A stretch of 64,000 bases of DNA from Comamonas resistens (GCF_030064165.1 NZ_CP125947.1:2108001-2172000), one strand, 5' to 3'; counted from the first letter of the stretch, positions 18,076-27,722 are shown. Notes: generated from the sequence alone by a model not told the origin. Program-made: numbers and translations.

Positions 18076-18297
18076 TCACTCTCCCTGGTTGGCGGGCAGG
18101 CGTTCGATCAGGGCATCCACGCGGGCGCGCGCAGCTTGCAGGCGCAGGCGCAGCAAATCACGCTCCTGGGTGAGGGCAATGACCTGGTCGGTGAGCAAGG
18201 CATTGGTGCGCTGGAGTTCCTCGTGGCGAACCAGCAGACGCTCCACGCGCTCGGCAATGAGATCAAGAGAAGGCTGGGGGGTCATAGACTCTGCCAT
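18076..18297 (-). CDS. ZapB-like small coiled-coil protein
   Basis: A 73-residue, almost entirely helical protein, MAESMTPQPSLDLIAERVER onward, with heptad-like leucines and charged residues (LLRLRLQAARARVDALIERL). It sits just upstream of zapA on the same strand, where Burkholderiales carry a small ZapB-like or 'TIGR02449-type' division protein. A longer reading to 18408 is unlikely because the extra part has no coiled-coil character; 18285 is an alternative start. A role with ZapA at the division ring is inferred from position and coiled-coil form only. Confidence 0.75.
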   Translation of the reverse strand: MAESMTPQPSLDLIAERVERLLVRHEELQRTNALLTDQVIALTQERDLLRLRLQAARARVDALIERLPANQGE

Positions 18298-18550
18298 TGT
18301 AGGTCTTGCCGTCCGTAGGTAGGGCATTAATTTGCACGCAAAACCTGACTGGATATATGTTGACCAGGCGCGGCGGCAAGGCGGCGGACGGAGGTTAGGC
18401 ATATACATTGCAGATCAGCGCCTGATTTTCATAAAATCGTAGCGCGATATGCTTGCGGCGTCTGCATAAACAGTGGTTTTAAGGTAAAAAATCGTCACCT
18501 GACTCCTCTGGATGGAGGATGGCGCCAAGGTTTACTTCATTACAATGTCC

Positions 18551-18770
18551 GGCTGTTGGTGCTCGAGGCGGCTGTTCTGCTGCTTCAGTTCAACGGGAAG
18601 CAGGGAGGTGCGTCACATGGCTGGTGCACCGGGCCTGCGCTGCCCCCGCAACGGTCGGCGAATGGAATGCCTGTGCATTCCTCCTTTTCCCTGATAGTCA
18701 CTGGCGCCTGGGCGTTGGGAAGGCTGGCAAGAGGACGATTCGCCTAGCCCGGATACCGGCCAACATTGGT
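18551..18770 (+). promoter_or_regulatory. Cobalamin riboswitch upstream of btuB
   Basis: The leader contains the standard elements of the adenosylcobalamin riboswitch in order: GGTGCTCGAGGCGG near 18558, AACGGGAAGCAGGGAGGTGCG near 18592, CCCCCGCAACGGTCGGCGAA near 18643, GTCACTGGCGCCTGGGCG near 18697, GGGAAGGCTGGCAAGAGGACGA near 18718, and the B12 box AGCCCGGATACCGGCC at 18746-18761. Binding of cobalamin should lower expression of btuB and probably of the following biosynthesis genes. The btuB start lies about 90 bp after the B12 box. Confidence 0.95.
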
Positions 18771-18851
18771 GTGCCCGCCGTAGATGCGAGCATGTATTGC
18801 CCAGTGCCGGCGGGTAGGCTGGCTTGGGCGTCTTTGTGTGATTTGCTTCCC

Positions 18852-20771
18852 ATGAGTTCGCAATATTTGCCTCTGTGCGCTTCTTCTGCACAGGCGGCTT
18901 CGGGTGCGTGTGCACGCACGGCCTTCGCAATCCGTCCCACAATTCTGGCCACTGTGCTTCTTGCTGGCGGTGTCCAGGCCCAGCAGCTAGCGTTGGCCGA
19001 TACCGCTACTTTGCGGGAGACCGTCGTCACTGCAAACCGAGTGGAGCAGCCTTTGTCGGATCTGGTTGCCGACATGTCCATTGTCGACCGCGAAACGATA
19101 GAGGCTGCAGGAGCGGCTGGCGTTGCCGATGTGCTCTCCAGGTTGCCCGGCGTGCAGATGGTGCGCAACGGCGGACTGGGCTCCAACTCCAGCGTCTATC
19201 TGCGTGGAGCCGACAATCGTTTCACTGCGGTCTACATTGACGGAGTGCGCGTGGACTCCCAGTCCACTGGCGGAGCTTCCTGGCAGGATATCCCCCTGGA
19301 GGCCATTGACCGCATCGAAGTGTTGCGTGGCCCGGCTGCGGCCGTCTATGGCTCGGATGCGATTGGCGGCGTAGTGCAGATCTTCACCAAAAAGGGCGAA
19401 GGCAAGGCCAAGCCCTATGTAGGACTGGGCTGGGGAAGTCGCGGAACCGTGAAGGCGCAGGTTGGCGTCAGCGGCGGGCAGGCTGGCTGGGATTACAACC
19501 TGGGCGTGTCGCATGCCAGCAGCAATGGCTTTAACTCCAAGACCTCTGCCGATGCCAACCCCGATGCGGATGGCTATCGCAGCAATGCATTCAACGGCCG
19601 CATCGGCTATCAAATCAACCCCAATCAACGTGTTGAGGCCACGGCGCTGACCAGCTATATGAATGCTGGTTACGACGTCAGCGCAGCCGATGATCGCAGC
19701 ATCTACAAGATGAGTGCCGTTGGCTTGAATTGGCTGGCCAAGTGGAGCGATGTCTACAGCACACGTCTGCAGTACACGCAGTCACGCGACTTCTATCAGA
19801 CCAAGCCCAGCGTCTATGAAACCGATACGCGTTTGCACAGCTATCTGTTCCAGAACGAATGGAAGCTGGGTACGCAGACGGTGACCGCAGCGCTTGAGCG
19901 CCGTGAAGACAAGCTGGTCAACAACGGCCTCGATATCGGCAGTCGCAGCCGTTCCCAGAATGCACTGGCGCTGGGCTATGGCCTGCACGAAGGAAAGCAC
20001 ACGCTGCAACTCAATGCGCGTCATGACCGGGACAGCGAATTCGGCGGCCACACCACGGGCAGCGCGGCTTATGGCTATGAGTTCATGCCCAACTGGCGTG
20101 CCACGGCATCGGCGGGGACCGCATTTCGCGCGCCCACGCTGTATCAGCGCTTCAGCCAATATGGCGATGCCAGCCTGAAGCCTGAAAAAGGTCGCAATGT
20201 GGAGCTAGGTTTGAAGTGGGGCAAGGGCAGTGACAGCTTCTCGGCAACCGTCTACCGCAACAACCTCTCCAATCTCATCAACTATGTGGGCAAGACCGGT
20301 GCTTGCCCTGGCAATACTGGCCCCTACGGCGGTTGCTATGCCAACGTCGCCAATGCCCGCTACGAAGGCATCACCCTGGCAGCAACCACTCGCCTGGGCG
20401 TGGTGAATCTGCAGGGTTCGGTGGACTTCCAGAATCCTCGGGATACCGACAAGGACCTGCAACTGGCCCGCCGCTCCAAGCGCTATCTGAACCTCTCGGC
20501 CGACACCATGCTGGCGGGGTGGAAGCTGGGGGCGGAGATGCAGGCTGCCAGCAAGCGTTTCGATGATGCGGCGAACACAAGAGTCCTGGGGGGCTACACG
20601 TTATGGCATCTGACGGCGCAAAAGCAGCTGACACCTCAATGGAGTCTGATAGCGCGTATCAATAATCTGACCAACAAGAGCTATGCGCTGGCATATGACA
20701 CCATGACCAAGGGGAACTATGCCACCGAAGGCCGTAGCGGCTATATCGGCGTGAAGTGGGAAGGTAATTGA
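18852..20771 (+). CDS. btuB: TonB-dependent outer-membrane cobalamin receptor
   Basis: A 639-residue outer-membrane receptor that imports cobalamins with TonB energy. The N-terminus has a long signal peptide ending near GGVQAQQ, then a TonB-box-like ETVVTANR, the plug domain (LPGVQMVRNGG, YLRGADNRFTAVYIDGVRV, IDRIEVLRGPAAAVYGSDAIGG) and a 22-strand barrel region. The start at 18852 is chosen because earlier in-frame codons fall within the riboswitch; 18792 is a weaker option. The final residues WEGN do not end in the usual aromatic residue, a small oddity. The riboswitch upstream supports a B12-related cargo. Confidence 0.93.
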   Translation: MSSQYLPLCASSAQAASGACARTAFAIRPTILATVLLAGGVQAQQLALADTATLRETVVTANRVEQPLSDLVADMSIVDRETIEAAGAAGVADVLSRLPGVQMVRNGGLGSNSSVYLRGADNRFTAVYIDGVRVDSQSTGGASWQDIPLEAIDRIEVLRGPAAAVYGSDAIGGVVQIFTKKGEGKAKPYVGLGWGSRGTVKAQVGVSGGQAGWDYNLGVSHASSNGFNSKTSADANPDADGYRSNAFNGRIGYQINPNQRVEATALTSYMNAGYDVSAADDRSIYKMSAVGLNWLAKWSDVYSTRLQYTQSRDFYQTKPSVYETDTRLHSYLFQNEWKLGTQTVTAALERREDKLVNNGLDIGSRSRSQNALALGYGLHEGKHTLQLNARHDRDSEFGGHTTGSAAYGYEFMPNWRATASAGTAFRAPTLYQRFSQYGDASLKPEKGRNVELGLKWGKGSDSFSATVYRNNLSNLINYVGKTGACPGNTGPYGGCYANVANARYEGITLAATTRLGVVNLQGSVDFQNPRDTDKDLQLARRSKRYLNLSADTMLAGWKLGAEMQAASKRFDDAANTRVLGGYTLWHLTAQKQLTPQWSLIARINNLTNKSYALAYDTMTKGNYATEGRSGYIGVKWEGN

Positions 20772-20778
20772 GACCGTC

Positions 20779-22197
20779 ATGACATCCGCTGATATGCATG
20801 GGCCTGTCGTTCGCTGTCCCGCTGTTCTGATCAGCGCCCCGGCTTCGGGCCAGGGCAAGACCACAATCACGGCGGCACTGGCGCGGCTGCATGCGCGCCA
20901 GGGGCGCAAGGTGTGTGTGTTCAAGTGCGGGCCGGATTTTCTGGACCCGTACTGGCATGAGCTGGCCAGCGGCAACCCCGTGCATTCGGTGGACCTGTGG
21001 ATGACGGGTGAGGCCGATGTGCGCCAACGTCTGCATGAGGCAGCGCAGAGCGCCGACCTCATTCTGGTCGAGGGCGTCATGGGCCTGTTCGACGGCAATC
21101 TCAGTGCGGCCGATCTGGCTCAGCGCCTGGGCTTGCCGGTGCTGGCCGTCATCGATGCTTCGGCGATGGCCGGCACTTTCGGGGCGCTGGCCTATGGATT
21201 GCAGCATTACCAGCCCGGCTTGCGCTGGGCCGGCATGTTGGCCAATCGCGTGGCGACGCAGCACCATGCAGACCTGCTCCACAAAGGTCTGCGCGATCCC
21301 CAAATGTGGCTGGGTGCCATGCCCAGTGTGCAATTGGGCGAGGCTTCACCCAAGGCGCGCACGGCAGCGCTGCTGCCCGAGCGGCATCTGGGCCTGATTG
21401 CAGCCCATGAGCTAAGCGATGCGCTGCAGCGTCTGGATACCGCAGCCGATGCGCTGGCCCGGACTCCACTTGGCCAGCGGCCCTGGAGCGCAGAGCCTGG
21501 GCAACCCAGTTCCAGTTGGCAGGACTGGTGCGTGGACTTCGCGCAGCCAGAGTCAACGGGCGGCCAGCCAATGCTCAAGCCCTGGCTGGCCGGCAAGCGC
21601 ATCGCCATTGGGCGTGATGCGGCTTTCTCTTTTATCTATCGCGCCAATCTGGACTGCCTGCAGGCCATGGGGGCGGAGCTTTGCTTTTTCTCTCCGCTGG
21701 CGGGCGATGGCTTGCCTGACTGCGATGCGCTGTGGCTGCCGGGCGGCTATCCGGAGCTGCATGCGGCGGCACTGTCTGCCAACACCGGTTTGCGTGATGC
21801 CATAACCGGGCATGTGAAGCAGGGCAAGCCCTTGTGGGCCGAATGCGGCGGCATGCTGGCCTTGTGCGAATCCGTGACCGACTTGCAGGGGCACAGCCAG
21901 CCTTTATGGGGTGTGTTGCCCGGGCGGGTTGTCATGCAAAGCCGCCTCGGTGGCCTGGGCATGCAGCAGCTGGCGCTGCCCGTGGGCTTGCTGCGCGGCC
22001 ACACTTTTCACTACAGCCGTCTTGACACGGATATGCAGTTCAGCACCCGTAGCAGCCGTCCGGGCGCAGAGGTACAGGCTGAACGCGGCGAGGCCTTCTA
22101 TGAATCTGGCAGCGTGCGGGCCAGCTACTTTCATGCTTGGTTCGCGTCCTGTCCAGCGGCAGCGGCCTGGTTGTTTGGCGCAACAATCGAGAGCTAG
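20779..22197 (+). CDS. cobB: Cobyrinate a,c-diamide synthase
   Basis: A 472-residue two-domain amidotransferase that makes cobyrinic acid a,c-diamide using ATP and glutamine. The N-terminal ATP-binding domain begins ISAPASGQGKTTITAALARL with the DTBS-like P-loop and FKCGPDFLDPYWH; the C-terminal class-I glutaminase-like domain has LWAECGGMLAL with the nucleophile cysteine, and a late HTFHYS motif. The length fits CobB/CbiA. It is 7 bp after btuB, so the riboswitch transcript likely continues into it. This enzyme acts on the whole corrin ring, so ring synthesis genes or imported precursors must exist elsewhere. Confidence 0.95.
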   Translation: MTSADMHGPVVRCPAVLISAPASGQGKTTITAALARLHARQGRKVCVFKCGPDFLDPYWHELASGNPVHSVDLWMTGEADVRQRLHEAAQSADLILVEGVMGLFDGNLSAADLAQRLGLPVLAVIDASAMAGTFGALAYGLQHYQPGLRWAGMLANRVATQHHADLLHKGLRDPQMWLGAMPSVQLGEASPKARTAALLPERHLGLIAAHELSDALQRLDTAADALARTPLGQRPWSAEPGQPSSSWQDWCVDFAQPESTGGQPMLKPWLAGKRIAIGRDAAFSFIYRANLDCLQAMGAELCFFSPLAGDGLPDCDALWLPGGYPELHAAALSANTGLRDAITGHVKQGKPLWAECGGMLALCESVTDLQGHSQPLWGVLPGRVVMQSRLGGLGMQQLALPVGLLRGHTFHYSRLDTDMQFSTRSSRPGAEVQAERGEAFYESGSVRASYFHAWFASCPAAAAWLFGATIES

Positions 22198-22217
22198 AAA
22201 AAGCCTCTTTCAGAATC

Positions 22218-22829
22218 ATGAGTACAGCACCCACCTCCTTCCCTGGCCTGCCGCGCAGCCTGCTTTTGCTGGGCGGCCAGAAAAGCGGCAAGTCCCGCCG
22301 GGCCGAACTGCTGGCGCGCCAGTGGTTGCAGGCCGATTCCCGCCATGAGGCGGTGCTGGTCGCCACGGGCCAGGCCTGGGATGCGGAGATGGTGGAGCGC
22401 ATTGCCCGCCACCAGCGCGACCGGGCCGAGCGTGTGCCTGGCATGCAGACCCTTGAGGAGCCACTCGATCTGGCCGGTGTGCTGGCCGTGCATAGCAGGC
22501 CTGAGCGTCTGCTGGTGATCGATTGCCTGACTCTGTGGCTGACCAACTGGCTGATGCCTGCGCAAACAGAGGAATCTGATAAGAATCAGCCTCAAGCGCA
22601 AGACTGGACAGCGCAGCTAGCTCTCTTTTTGAAAGCGCTGGATGGGGCCGCAGGCCCCGTCATCGTGGTGGGCAACGAGATCGGTCTGGGGGTGATTCCC
22701 ATGGGCAAAGAGGTGCGAGCCTTTGTCGATGCGCTGGGTGTGCTCAATCAGCAAGTGGCTGCGCATTGCGAAAGCGTCACGTTGATGTGCGCGGGCCTGC
22801 CCATTGCCGTCAAAGGAGTTCAGCCATGA
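22218..22829 (+). CDS. cobU: Adenosylcobinamide kinase / guanylyltransferase
   Basis: A 203-residue bifunctional enzyme that phosphorylates adenosylcobinamide and transfers GMP to it. The P-loop GGQKSGKSRRAE is near the N-terminus (usual family form GGxRSGKS), DCLTLWLTNW is the Walker-B-like segment, and VVGNEIGLGVIPMG is the conserved loop of the family. The start at 22218 follows cobB by 20 bp; an upstream in-frame ATG would run inside cobB. The 3' end overlaps btuF by ATGA. The segment around 22600-22650 is close to a repeat seen elsewhere in the window. Confidence 0.94.
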   Translation: MSTAPTSFPGLPRSLLLLGGQKSGKSRRAELLARQWLQADSRHEAVLVATGQAWDAEMVERIARHQRDRAERVPGMQTLEEPLDLAGVLAVHSRPERLLVIDCLTLWLTNWLMPAQTEESDKNQPQAQDWTAQLALFLKALDGAAGPVIVVGNEIGLGVIPMGKEVRAFVDALGVLNQQVAAHCESVTLMCAGLPIAVKGVQP

Positions 22830-23752
22830 AGACATTCAGCGCGATTGGCCGCCAGGCAGTGGTACTGGCTGCGGCATTGTGGCTTAGCGCGGCAGCGCCG
22901 GTCCGGGCGCAATCTTCCGGCCCTGTGCAGATCACCGATGCGCGGGGCGTGCAAGTGACTTTGCCGCAGGCGCCGCAGCGCATCATCAGCCTGCTGCCGT
23001 CGCTGACGGAGAGCTTGTGCGCGCTGGACGCTTGCAACCGTCTGGTCGGTGTGGATCGCTACTCCAACTGGCCGGCCCATGTGAAGAGCTTGCCTGTGGT
23101 GGGTGGCGGGCTGGACCCCAATGTGGAAGCCATAGTCGCTCTCAAGCCCGATCTGGTGCTGGTCTCCACTGCGTCGCGGGCCGTGGGGCGGCTGGAAGCC
23201 TTGGGGCTGAAGGTGGTGGCGCTGGAGCCGCGCACTCAGGCCGAGGCTCGCACGGTGCTGCAGAAAATCGGCAGCTTGCTGCAACTGCCGCCAGCGCAGG
23301 GCGCAGACAAGGTCTGGGCCCGAATCGAAGCCGATATGCAGCGCGCCGCCGATAGCGTGCCGCCAGTCATGCGTGGCCAGCGTGTGTTCTTTGAAGCCAG
23401 TCGCGGACCTTATGCGGCCGGTGAAAAATCGTTCATTGGCGAGACATTGACTGCGCTGCATCTGCGCAATGTGATCGATGCCAAGCTGGGTCCCTTCCCG
23501 CGCATCAATCCCGAATATGTGGTCAAGGCAGATCCCGATGTGCTGATGGCGGGCGAGCGCAGCTGGAAAAACGGGGTGCCCGAATACCCGGGTTGGGCTC
23601 AGATGCGCGCCGTGCGTGCAGGGTCCATCTGCCGCTTCACGCCCGAGCAGTCCGACATTCTGATACGCCCCGGCCCGCGCATGGCCGAGGCCGCGCACAT
23701 CATGGCCCGCTGCCTGCAAGGCCTGGCTGAAAAGCAGGTTTCGTCGAAATGA
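22826..23752 (+). CDS. btuF: Cobalamin-binding periplasmic protein of ABC importer
   Basis: A 308-residue substrate-binding protein of the helical-backbone metal-receptor family. It begins with a signal peptide cleaved near PVRAQSS, then QRIISLLPSLTESLCALD, typical of BtuF, and GVDRYSNWP. It delivers cobalamin or cobinamide to BtuCD in the inner membrane. AAAGGAG precedes the ATG at 22826, which overlaps the cobU stop. The remaining three genes of the importer follow in order, each overlapping by ATGA. Confidence 0.92.
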   Translation: MKTFSAIGRQAVVLAAALWLSAAAPVRAQSSGPVQITDARGVQVTLPQAPQRIISLLPSLTESLCALDACNRLVGVDRYSNWPAHVKSLPVVGGGLDPNVEAIVALKPDLVLVSTASRAVGRLEALGLKVVALEPRTQAEARTVLQKIGSLLQLPPAQGADKVWARIEADMQRAADSVPPVMRGQRVFFEASRGPYAAGEKSFIGETLTALHLRNVIDAKLGPFPRINPEYVVKADPDVLMAGERSWKNGVPEYPGWAQMRAVRAGSICRFTPEQSDILIRPGPRMAEAAHIMARCLQGLAEKQVSSK

Positions 23753-24780
23753 AGGCCATGAGGTCTGGCCGCATGCAAGGGCAGGCTGCGCCCTGGCTGC
23801 TGCTGTGGCTGACGCTGGCCGTTTTGGGGTTGGCCGTCCTGGGCGCAGGCATTGGCAGCACGGGTTTTGAAAGCGTGTGGAAGGCGTGTTCAGACCCGCT
23901 GGCCTGGCAGATCGTGATGGATATTCGCCTGCCGCGCACGGTCGGCGCCTTGCTGGCGGGTGGCTTGCTGGGGCTGGCTGGTGCGATTGCACAAGGCGTG
24001 TTTCGCAACCCGCTGGCCGATCCTTATCTGCTGGGCAGTGCCTCCGGTGCATCGCTGGGTGTGGCGCTGGCCATGGCGGCGCTGGGTGTGTCGCCGTTTG
24101 CACTGGCCGGGCTGGCACGCTGGGGCGTGACGGGTGCAGCTTTCACGGGGGCGGTGCTGGCCGTGGTGTTGACCCTGGTGCTGGCCAAGGGCGTGCACAA
24201 CACCATGCGGCTATTGCTGGCCGGAGTGGTGGTAGGAGTGGTGCTGGGCGCCGCCGCATCGCTGGTGCTGATGATGAACCTGGATGTCATGCAGGCCATG
24301 CAATCCTTCATGCTGGGCAGCACGGCCTTTGTGGGCTGGAATGCCTGTGCGCTGATGCTGTGGGTGTTGCTGCCCACTCTGGTACTGGCCTGGGGGTTGA
24401 GCCGCGTGCTTGACGGTCTGGCGCTGGGTGAAGCCACGGCCCATAGTCTGGGCCTGCCGCTGGCGCCGCTGCGGCTGCTGCTGATCGTGCTGCTGGCCAT
24501 GGCCACGGGCACGGCGGTAGCGCAGACGGGGTTGATTGCGTTTGTGGGGCTGGCTGCGCCGCATCTGGTGCGCTCCATGGTGCGGGCGCTGCATCGCTGG
24601 CTGCTGGTTCTGAGCTGCCTGATGGGCGCTGTGCTGCTGCTGGCCGCAGATTTGCTGGCGCGCTGGCTGCTTGCCCCGCAGGAGCTGCCGATTGGCGTGC
24701 TGACGGCCGTGCTGGGCGGCAGCTATCTGCTGTGGCTGATGCACAGGCGTGGCGCATTGCAAGGCGGGGAGGGCGCATGA
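23749..24780 (+). CDS. btuC: Cobalamin ABC importer permease
   Basis: A 343-residue FecCD-type permease with about ten transmembrane helices. Family marks are DIRLPRTVGALLAGG, GAIAQGVFRNPLADPYLLG, and GLIAFVGLAAPHLVR. It forms the membrane channel for BtuF-delivered corrinoids. Its ATG overlaps the btuF stop; a second ATG four codons later is possible. FecCD permeases also serve siderophores, but the gene's place among cobalamin genes favours B12. Confidence 0.93.
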   Translation: MKAMRSGRMQGQAAPWLLLWLTLAVLGLAVLGAGIGSTGFESVWKACSDPLAWQIVMDIRLPRTVGALLAGGLLGLAGAIAQGVFRNPLADPYLLGSASGASLGVALAMAALGVSPFALAGLARWGVTGAAFTGAVLAVVLTLVLAKGVHNTMRLLLAGVVVGVVLGAAASLVLMMNLDVMQAMQSFMLGSTAFVGWNACALMLWVLLPTLVLAWGLSRVLDGLALGEATAHSLGLPLAPLRLLLIVLLAMATGTAVAQTGLIAFVGLAAPHLVRSMVRALHRWLLVLSCLMGAVLLLAADLLARWLLAPQELPIGVLTAVLGGSYLLWLMHRRGALQGGEGA

Positions 24781-25565
24781 GCGAAATCACCTTCACCCTG
24801 GCGGTCTCTGATTTGCGTGTGCAACTGGGCGAGCGCGAAGTGCTGCGCAACATCGATCTGCAGATTGCACGCTCGCGCTCGACGGCCATCGTCGGCCCCA
24901 ATGGTGCGGGCAAATCCACGCTGCTGCGCGCCATGGCTGGCATGAAGGCAGGCCATCAAAGCCAAAGCGGTCAGGTATTGCTGCAAGGCCGGCCGCTGCA
25001 AGGCTGGAGCAGCCGCGAACGTGCTCAAACCCTGGCCTGGCTGGGGCAGAACCAGGCCGTGGCCGGCGACATGTCCGTCTACGACGTGGTCATGTTGGGC
25101 CGCTTGCCACACCAGGGCTGGCTGGCACCTGCGAGCGCAGCCGACCACCAGGCCGTGCAGCAGGCGCTGCGCCAGACCCATGCATGGGAATGGCGCCAGC
25201 GCAGTCTGGGCCAGTTGTCCGGCGGTGAACGCCAGCGCGTGCTGCTGGCGCGGGCGCTGGCCGTGCAGGCCCAGGTGCTGCTGATGGACGAACCCCTGGC
25301 CAATCTGGACCCGCCGCATCAGACCGACTGGATGCTGACCGCGCGCAGCCTGGTGCAGCAGGGCGTGACCGTGGTCAGCGTGCTGCATGAGCTGTCGTTT
25401 GCCTTGCTGGCCGACGAGATGGTCATCTTGAGTGACGGCTGCGTCATCCAGCATGGCCGTTGTGCCGACCCCGCCACGCATCGCGCGCTGGAATCCGTTT
25501 TTGAAAACCGCATTCAGGTGCGCGAGCTGGACGGCCACTGGCTGGCTTTGCCACGCATGACCTGA
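24777..25565 (+). CDS. btuD: Cobalamin ABC importer ATPase
   Basis: A 262-residue ABC ATPase with Walker A GPNGAGKST, the Q-loop WLGQNQAVAG, signature LSGGERQRVLLARAL, Walker B VLLMDEPLANLD and switch histidine SVLHELSF. It powers BtuC. Its start at 24777 overlaps the btuC stop; a longer in-frame reading from 24732 lies inside btuC. The length is normal for FecE/BtuD-type ATPases. Confidence 0.94.
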   Translation: MSEITFTLAVSDLRVQLGEREVLRNIDLQIARSRSTAIVGPNGAGKSTLLRAMAGMKAGHQSQSGQVLLQGRPLQGWSSRERAQTLAWLGQNQAVAGDMSVYDVVMLGRLPHQGWLAPASAADHQAVQQALRQTHAWEWRQRSLGQLSGGERQRVLLARALAVQAQVLLMDEPLANLDPPHQTDWMLTARSLVQQGVTVVSVLHELSFALLADEMVILSDGCVIQHGRCADPATHRALESVFENRIQVRELDGHWLALPRMT

Positions 25566-25614
25566 TTTTTAGTCTTTTGGCCCTGTGGCCCTTGTTGAAT
25601 AAGCGTGAGAAGCT

Positions 25615-26184
25615 ATGAATATTGAAACTCCTCCCACCGAAAAGCCCTATGAAAAGCCCGAGGGCGAGCGCCGCGGCCTGCTCATCGTCAACACCGGCAA
25701 CGGCAAGGGCAAAAGCACGGCTGCGTTTGGCCTGGCTTTTCGCGCCACGGGCCGGGGCAAGGCCGTCAAGGTCTATCAGTTCATGAAAGTGCCGACGGCA
25801 CGCTTTGGCGAACACCGCCTGGCCGAGCAGGTGGGCCTGCCCATAGAGGGGCTGGGCGACGGCTTCAGCTGGAAGAGCAAGGACCTTGACCATTCGGCTC
25901 AGCTGGCCCGCGACGGCTGGGAAAAAGCCAAGGCCGACATTCTGTCGGGCGCGTATTTCCTGGTCGTGCTCGACGAAATCACCTACCCGCTGATCTACGG
26001 CTGGCTGCCTTTGCAGGAGGTGCTGGACACACTCCAGGCCCGTCCCAAGGAAGTGCATGTCTGCCTGACGGGCCGCCGCTGCCCGCAGGAAATCATCGAT
26101 ATCGCCGATACGGTGACCGAGATGACGCTGATCAAGCATGCATTCCAGGCCGGCGTGCCCGCCCAGCGCGGTATTGAGGACTGA
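25615..26184 (+). CDS. cobO: Cob(I)yrinic acid a,c-diamide adenosyltransferase
   Basis: A 189-residue CobO/BtuR/CobA-type adenosyltransferase that adds the 5'-deoxyadenosyl ligand to Co(I) corrinoids. It shows the P-loop NTGNGKGKSTAAFGLAFRA, VYQFMKVPTARFGE, VVLDEITYPLIYGW and the C-terminal CLTGRRCPQEIIDIAD. The start codon region (GAATAAGCGTGAGAAGCTATG) resembles a repeat found elsewhere in the window and offers only a weak GAGA ribosome site. It lies 49 bp after btuD. Confidence 0.95.
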   Translation: MNIETPPTEKPYEKPEGERRGLLIVNTGNGKGKSTAAFGLAFRATGRGKAVKVYQFMKVPTARFGEHRLAEQVGLPIEGLGDGFSWKSKDLDHSAQLARDGWEKAKADILSGAYFLVVLDEITYPLIYGWLPLQEVLDTLQARPKEVHVCLTGRRCPQEIIDIADTVTEMTLIKHAFQAGVPAQRGIED

Positions 26185-26339
26185 TCCGCAAGCTGCGATC
26201 CAGAAGAATCGGTCCAAAGTATCGCCGCAGGATGCCGGCAAGCTGATGCCGCGCCACTTGTGACATAGACGGGGCCCGCAGACCGTCTACCCCTGCAGAC
26301 TGCAGTCACAGGAATTCACCTGGGCCTTGTTCACGTCAT

Positions 26340-26828
26340 ATGTCTAGCAGCATTGCATCTGTTTCCCCTGTTTCCCGGTACACCCGTCTTGCCGCGCAGG
26401 TCGCCGCACTGGCGGCATCCAGCGTCCTGCTGACTGCCTGCTACGTGGTTCCTGTGCAGCCCGTGCCCGGCGGGCCGGTTCAGTCGCCTGCTGCGGCGGT
26501 TCAGAGCGTGGCTCCCGTGAACACGGCTGTGACTTTCAATGCTCGCATGTATCCCGCCAATGACCTGGCAGCGCGCTATGGCCTGGTGCAGGGCACGGTC
26601 ACCAACGATATGCATGGGCGCGGCATTTTCACCGCGAATATTCTGGGTGAAACCTATACCGGCGAAGCCACGCGCAGTGCCAATAGCGCAAGAACAGGCG
26701 TGGCCAATGGCGTGGGCGCGCGTGGCGGCTGGATGCGCTGCACCTATCAGATGAACTCCGGCACGCTGGGCACAGGCCAATGCGAGCTGAACAATGGTGC
26801 GCGCTTTACCATGCATGTGGGCAGCTGA
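26340..26828 (+). CDS. Putative lipoprotein, unknown function
   Basis: A 162-residue secreted protein with a signal sequence and lipobox SVLLTAC (Cys at about residue 37), followed by a proline-rich linker PVQPVPGGPVQSP and a domain of about 90 residues with GEATRSANSARTGVANGVGARG. It likely sits in the cell envelope. I do not recognise the mature domain. It interrupts the cobalamin genes but shows no sign of corrinoid binding. It has its own 155-bp upstream gap and is probably an independent unit. Confidence 0.75.
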   Translation: MSSSIASVSPVSRYTRLAAQVAALAASSVLLTACYVVPVQPVPGGPVQSPAAAVQSVAPVNTAVTFNARMYPANDLAARYGLVQGTVTNDMHGRGIFTANILGETYTGEATRSANSARTGVANGVGARGGWMRCTYQMNSGTLGTGQCELNNGARFTMHVGS

Positions 26829-27002
26829 GCGGCCCGGCAAACAAATGGCAAAGCGCTGAGCCGCAGGCAGATGCTGCGCAAAAGCACAGACAAAGCGCTG
26901 TGCTTTTTGCAGTTTCCGCACCGAAATCAAGAATGGACGATTGTGTTTTCCGCTAGCGCTTTTTCCCTGTTGCAAGCCAGTGGGTTGCAGGACAATGTGG
27001 GC

Positions 27003-27722
27003 ATGTCAGCATCAGACAAAACTCAGGGCTCGCCCACCATCCCCGCCACGCCTTTTACCGAGGCCGAGCGCGCTGCCGTCTACCGCGCCATATACGAGCG
27101 CCGTGACATGCGCCACTTTGCCGGCGGCGAGGTCAGCGACGAGGTGCTGCTGCGGCTGTTGCGTGCGGCCCACCATGCGCCCAGCGTCGGCTTCATGCAG
27201 CCCTGGCGTTTCATCCGTGTCAAAAGCCTTGATCTGCGCAAGCAGATTCACGCGCTGGTCGAGGAGGAGCGTGTACGCACGGCCCAGGCATTGGGTGAAC
27301 GTGAAGAAGATTTCATGAAGCTCAAGGTCCAGGGCGTGCTCGATGCGGCCGAGGTGCTGGTCGTGGCCATGCCGCCGGGGCGCGAAGCCCATATCTTTGG
27401 CCGCCGTACCTTGCCCGAGATGGATATCGCCAGCACGGCCTGCGCGATTCAAAACCTCTGGCTGGCGGCACGGGCCGAGGGCCTGGGCATGGGCTGGGTG
27501 TCGATTTTCGATCCGCTGGCGCTGGCGCAGTTGCTGAAGATGCCAGGCGGCGCGCACCCCCTGGGCGTGCTGTGTCTGGGCCCCGTTGATGCCTATTACG
27601 CAGCCCCCATGCTGCAGCAGGAGAAATGGGCCAGCCGCGCGCCGCTGCAGGACATGCTGATGGACGATGTCTGGGAAGAGGGCGCAAACCAGGGCGCGGG
27701 CAAGGGACAGCCTGCACCATGA
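27003..27722 (+). CDS. bluB: 5,6-dimethylbenzimidazole synthase
   Basis: A 239-residue flavin-destructase of the nitroreductase fold that makes the lower ligand of B12 from FMNH2 and O2. It contains the BluB marks YERRDMRHFAGGEV, HHAPSVGFMQPWRF, VVAMPPGREAHIFG and GLGMGWVSIFDP. I start it at 27003 (MSASDKTQ), since the longer reading from 26871 adds a non-conserved leader. BluB needs oxygen, which fits an aerobe. It overlaps cbiB by ATGA. Confidence 0.94.
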   Translation: MSASDKTQGSPTIPATPFTEAERAAVYRAIYERRDMRHFAGGEVSDEVLLRLLRAAHHAPSVGFMQPWRFIRVKSLDLRKQIHALVEEERVRTAQALGEREEDFMKLKVQGVLDAAEVLVVAMPPGREAHIFGRRTLPEMDIASTACAIQNLWLAARAEGLGMGWVSIFDPLALAQLLKMPGGAHPLGVLCLGPVDAYYAAPMLQQEKWASRAPLQDMLMDDVWEEGANQGAGKGQPAP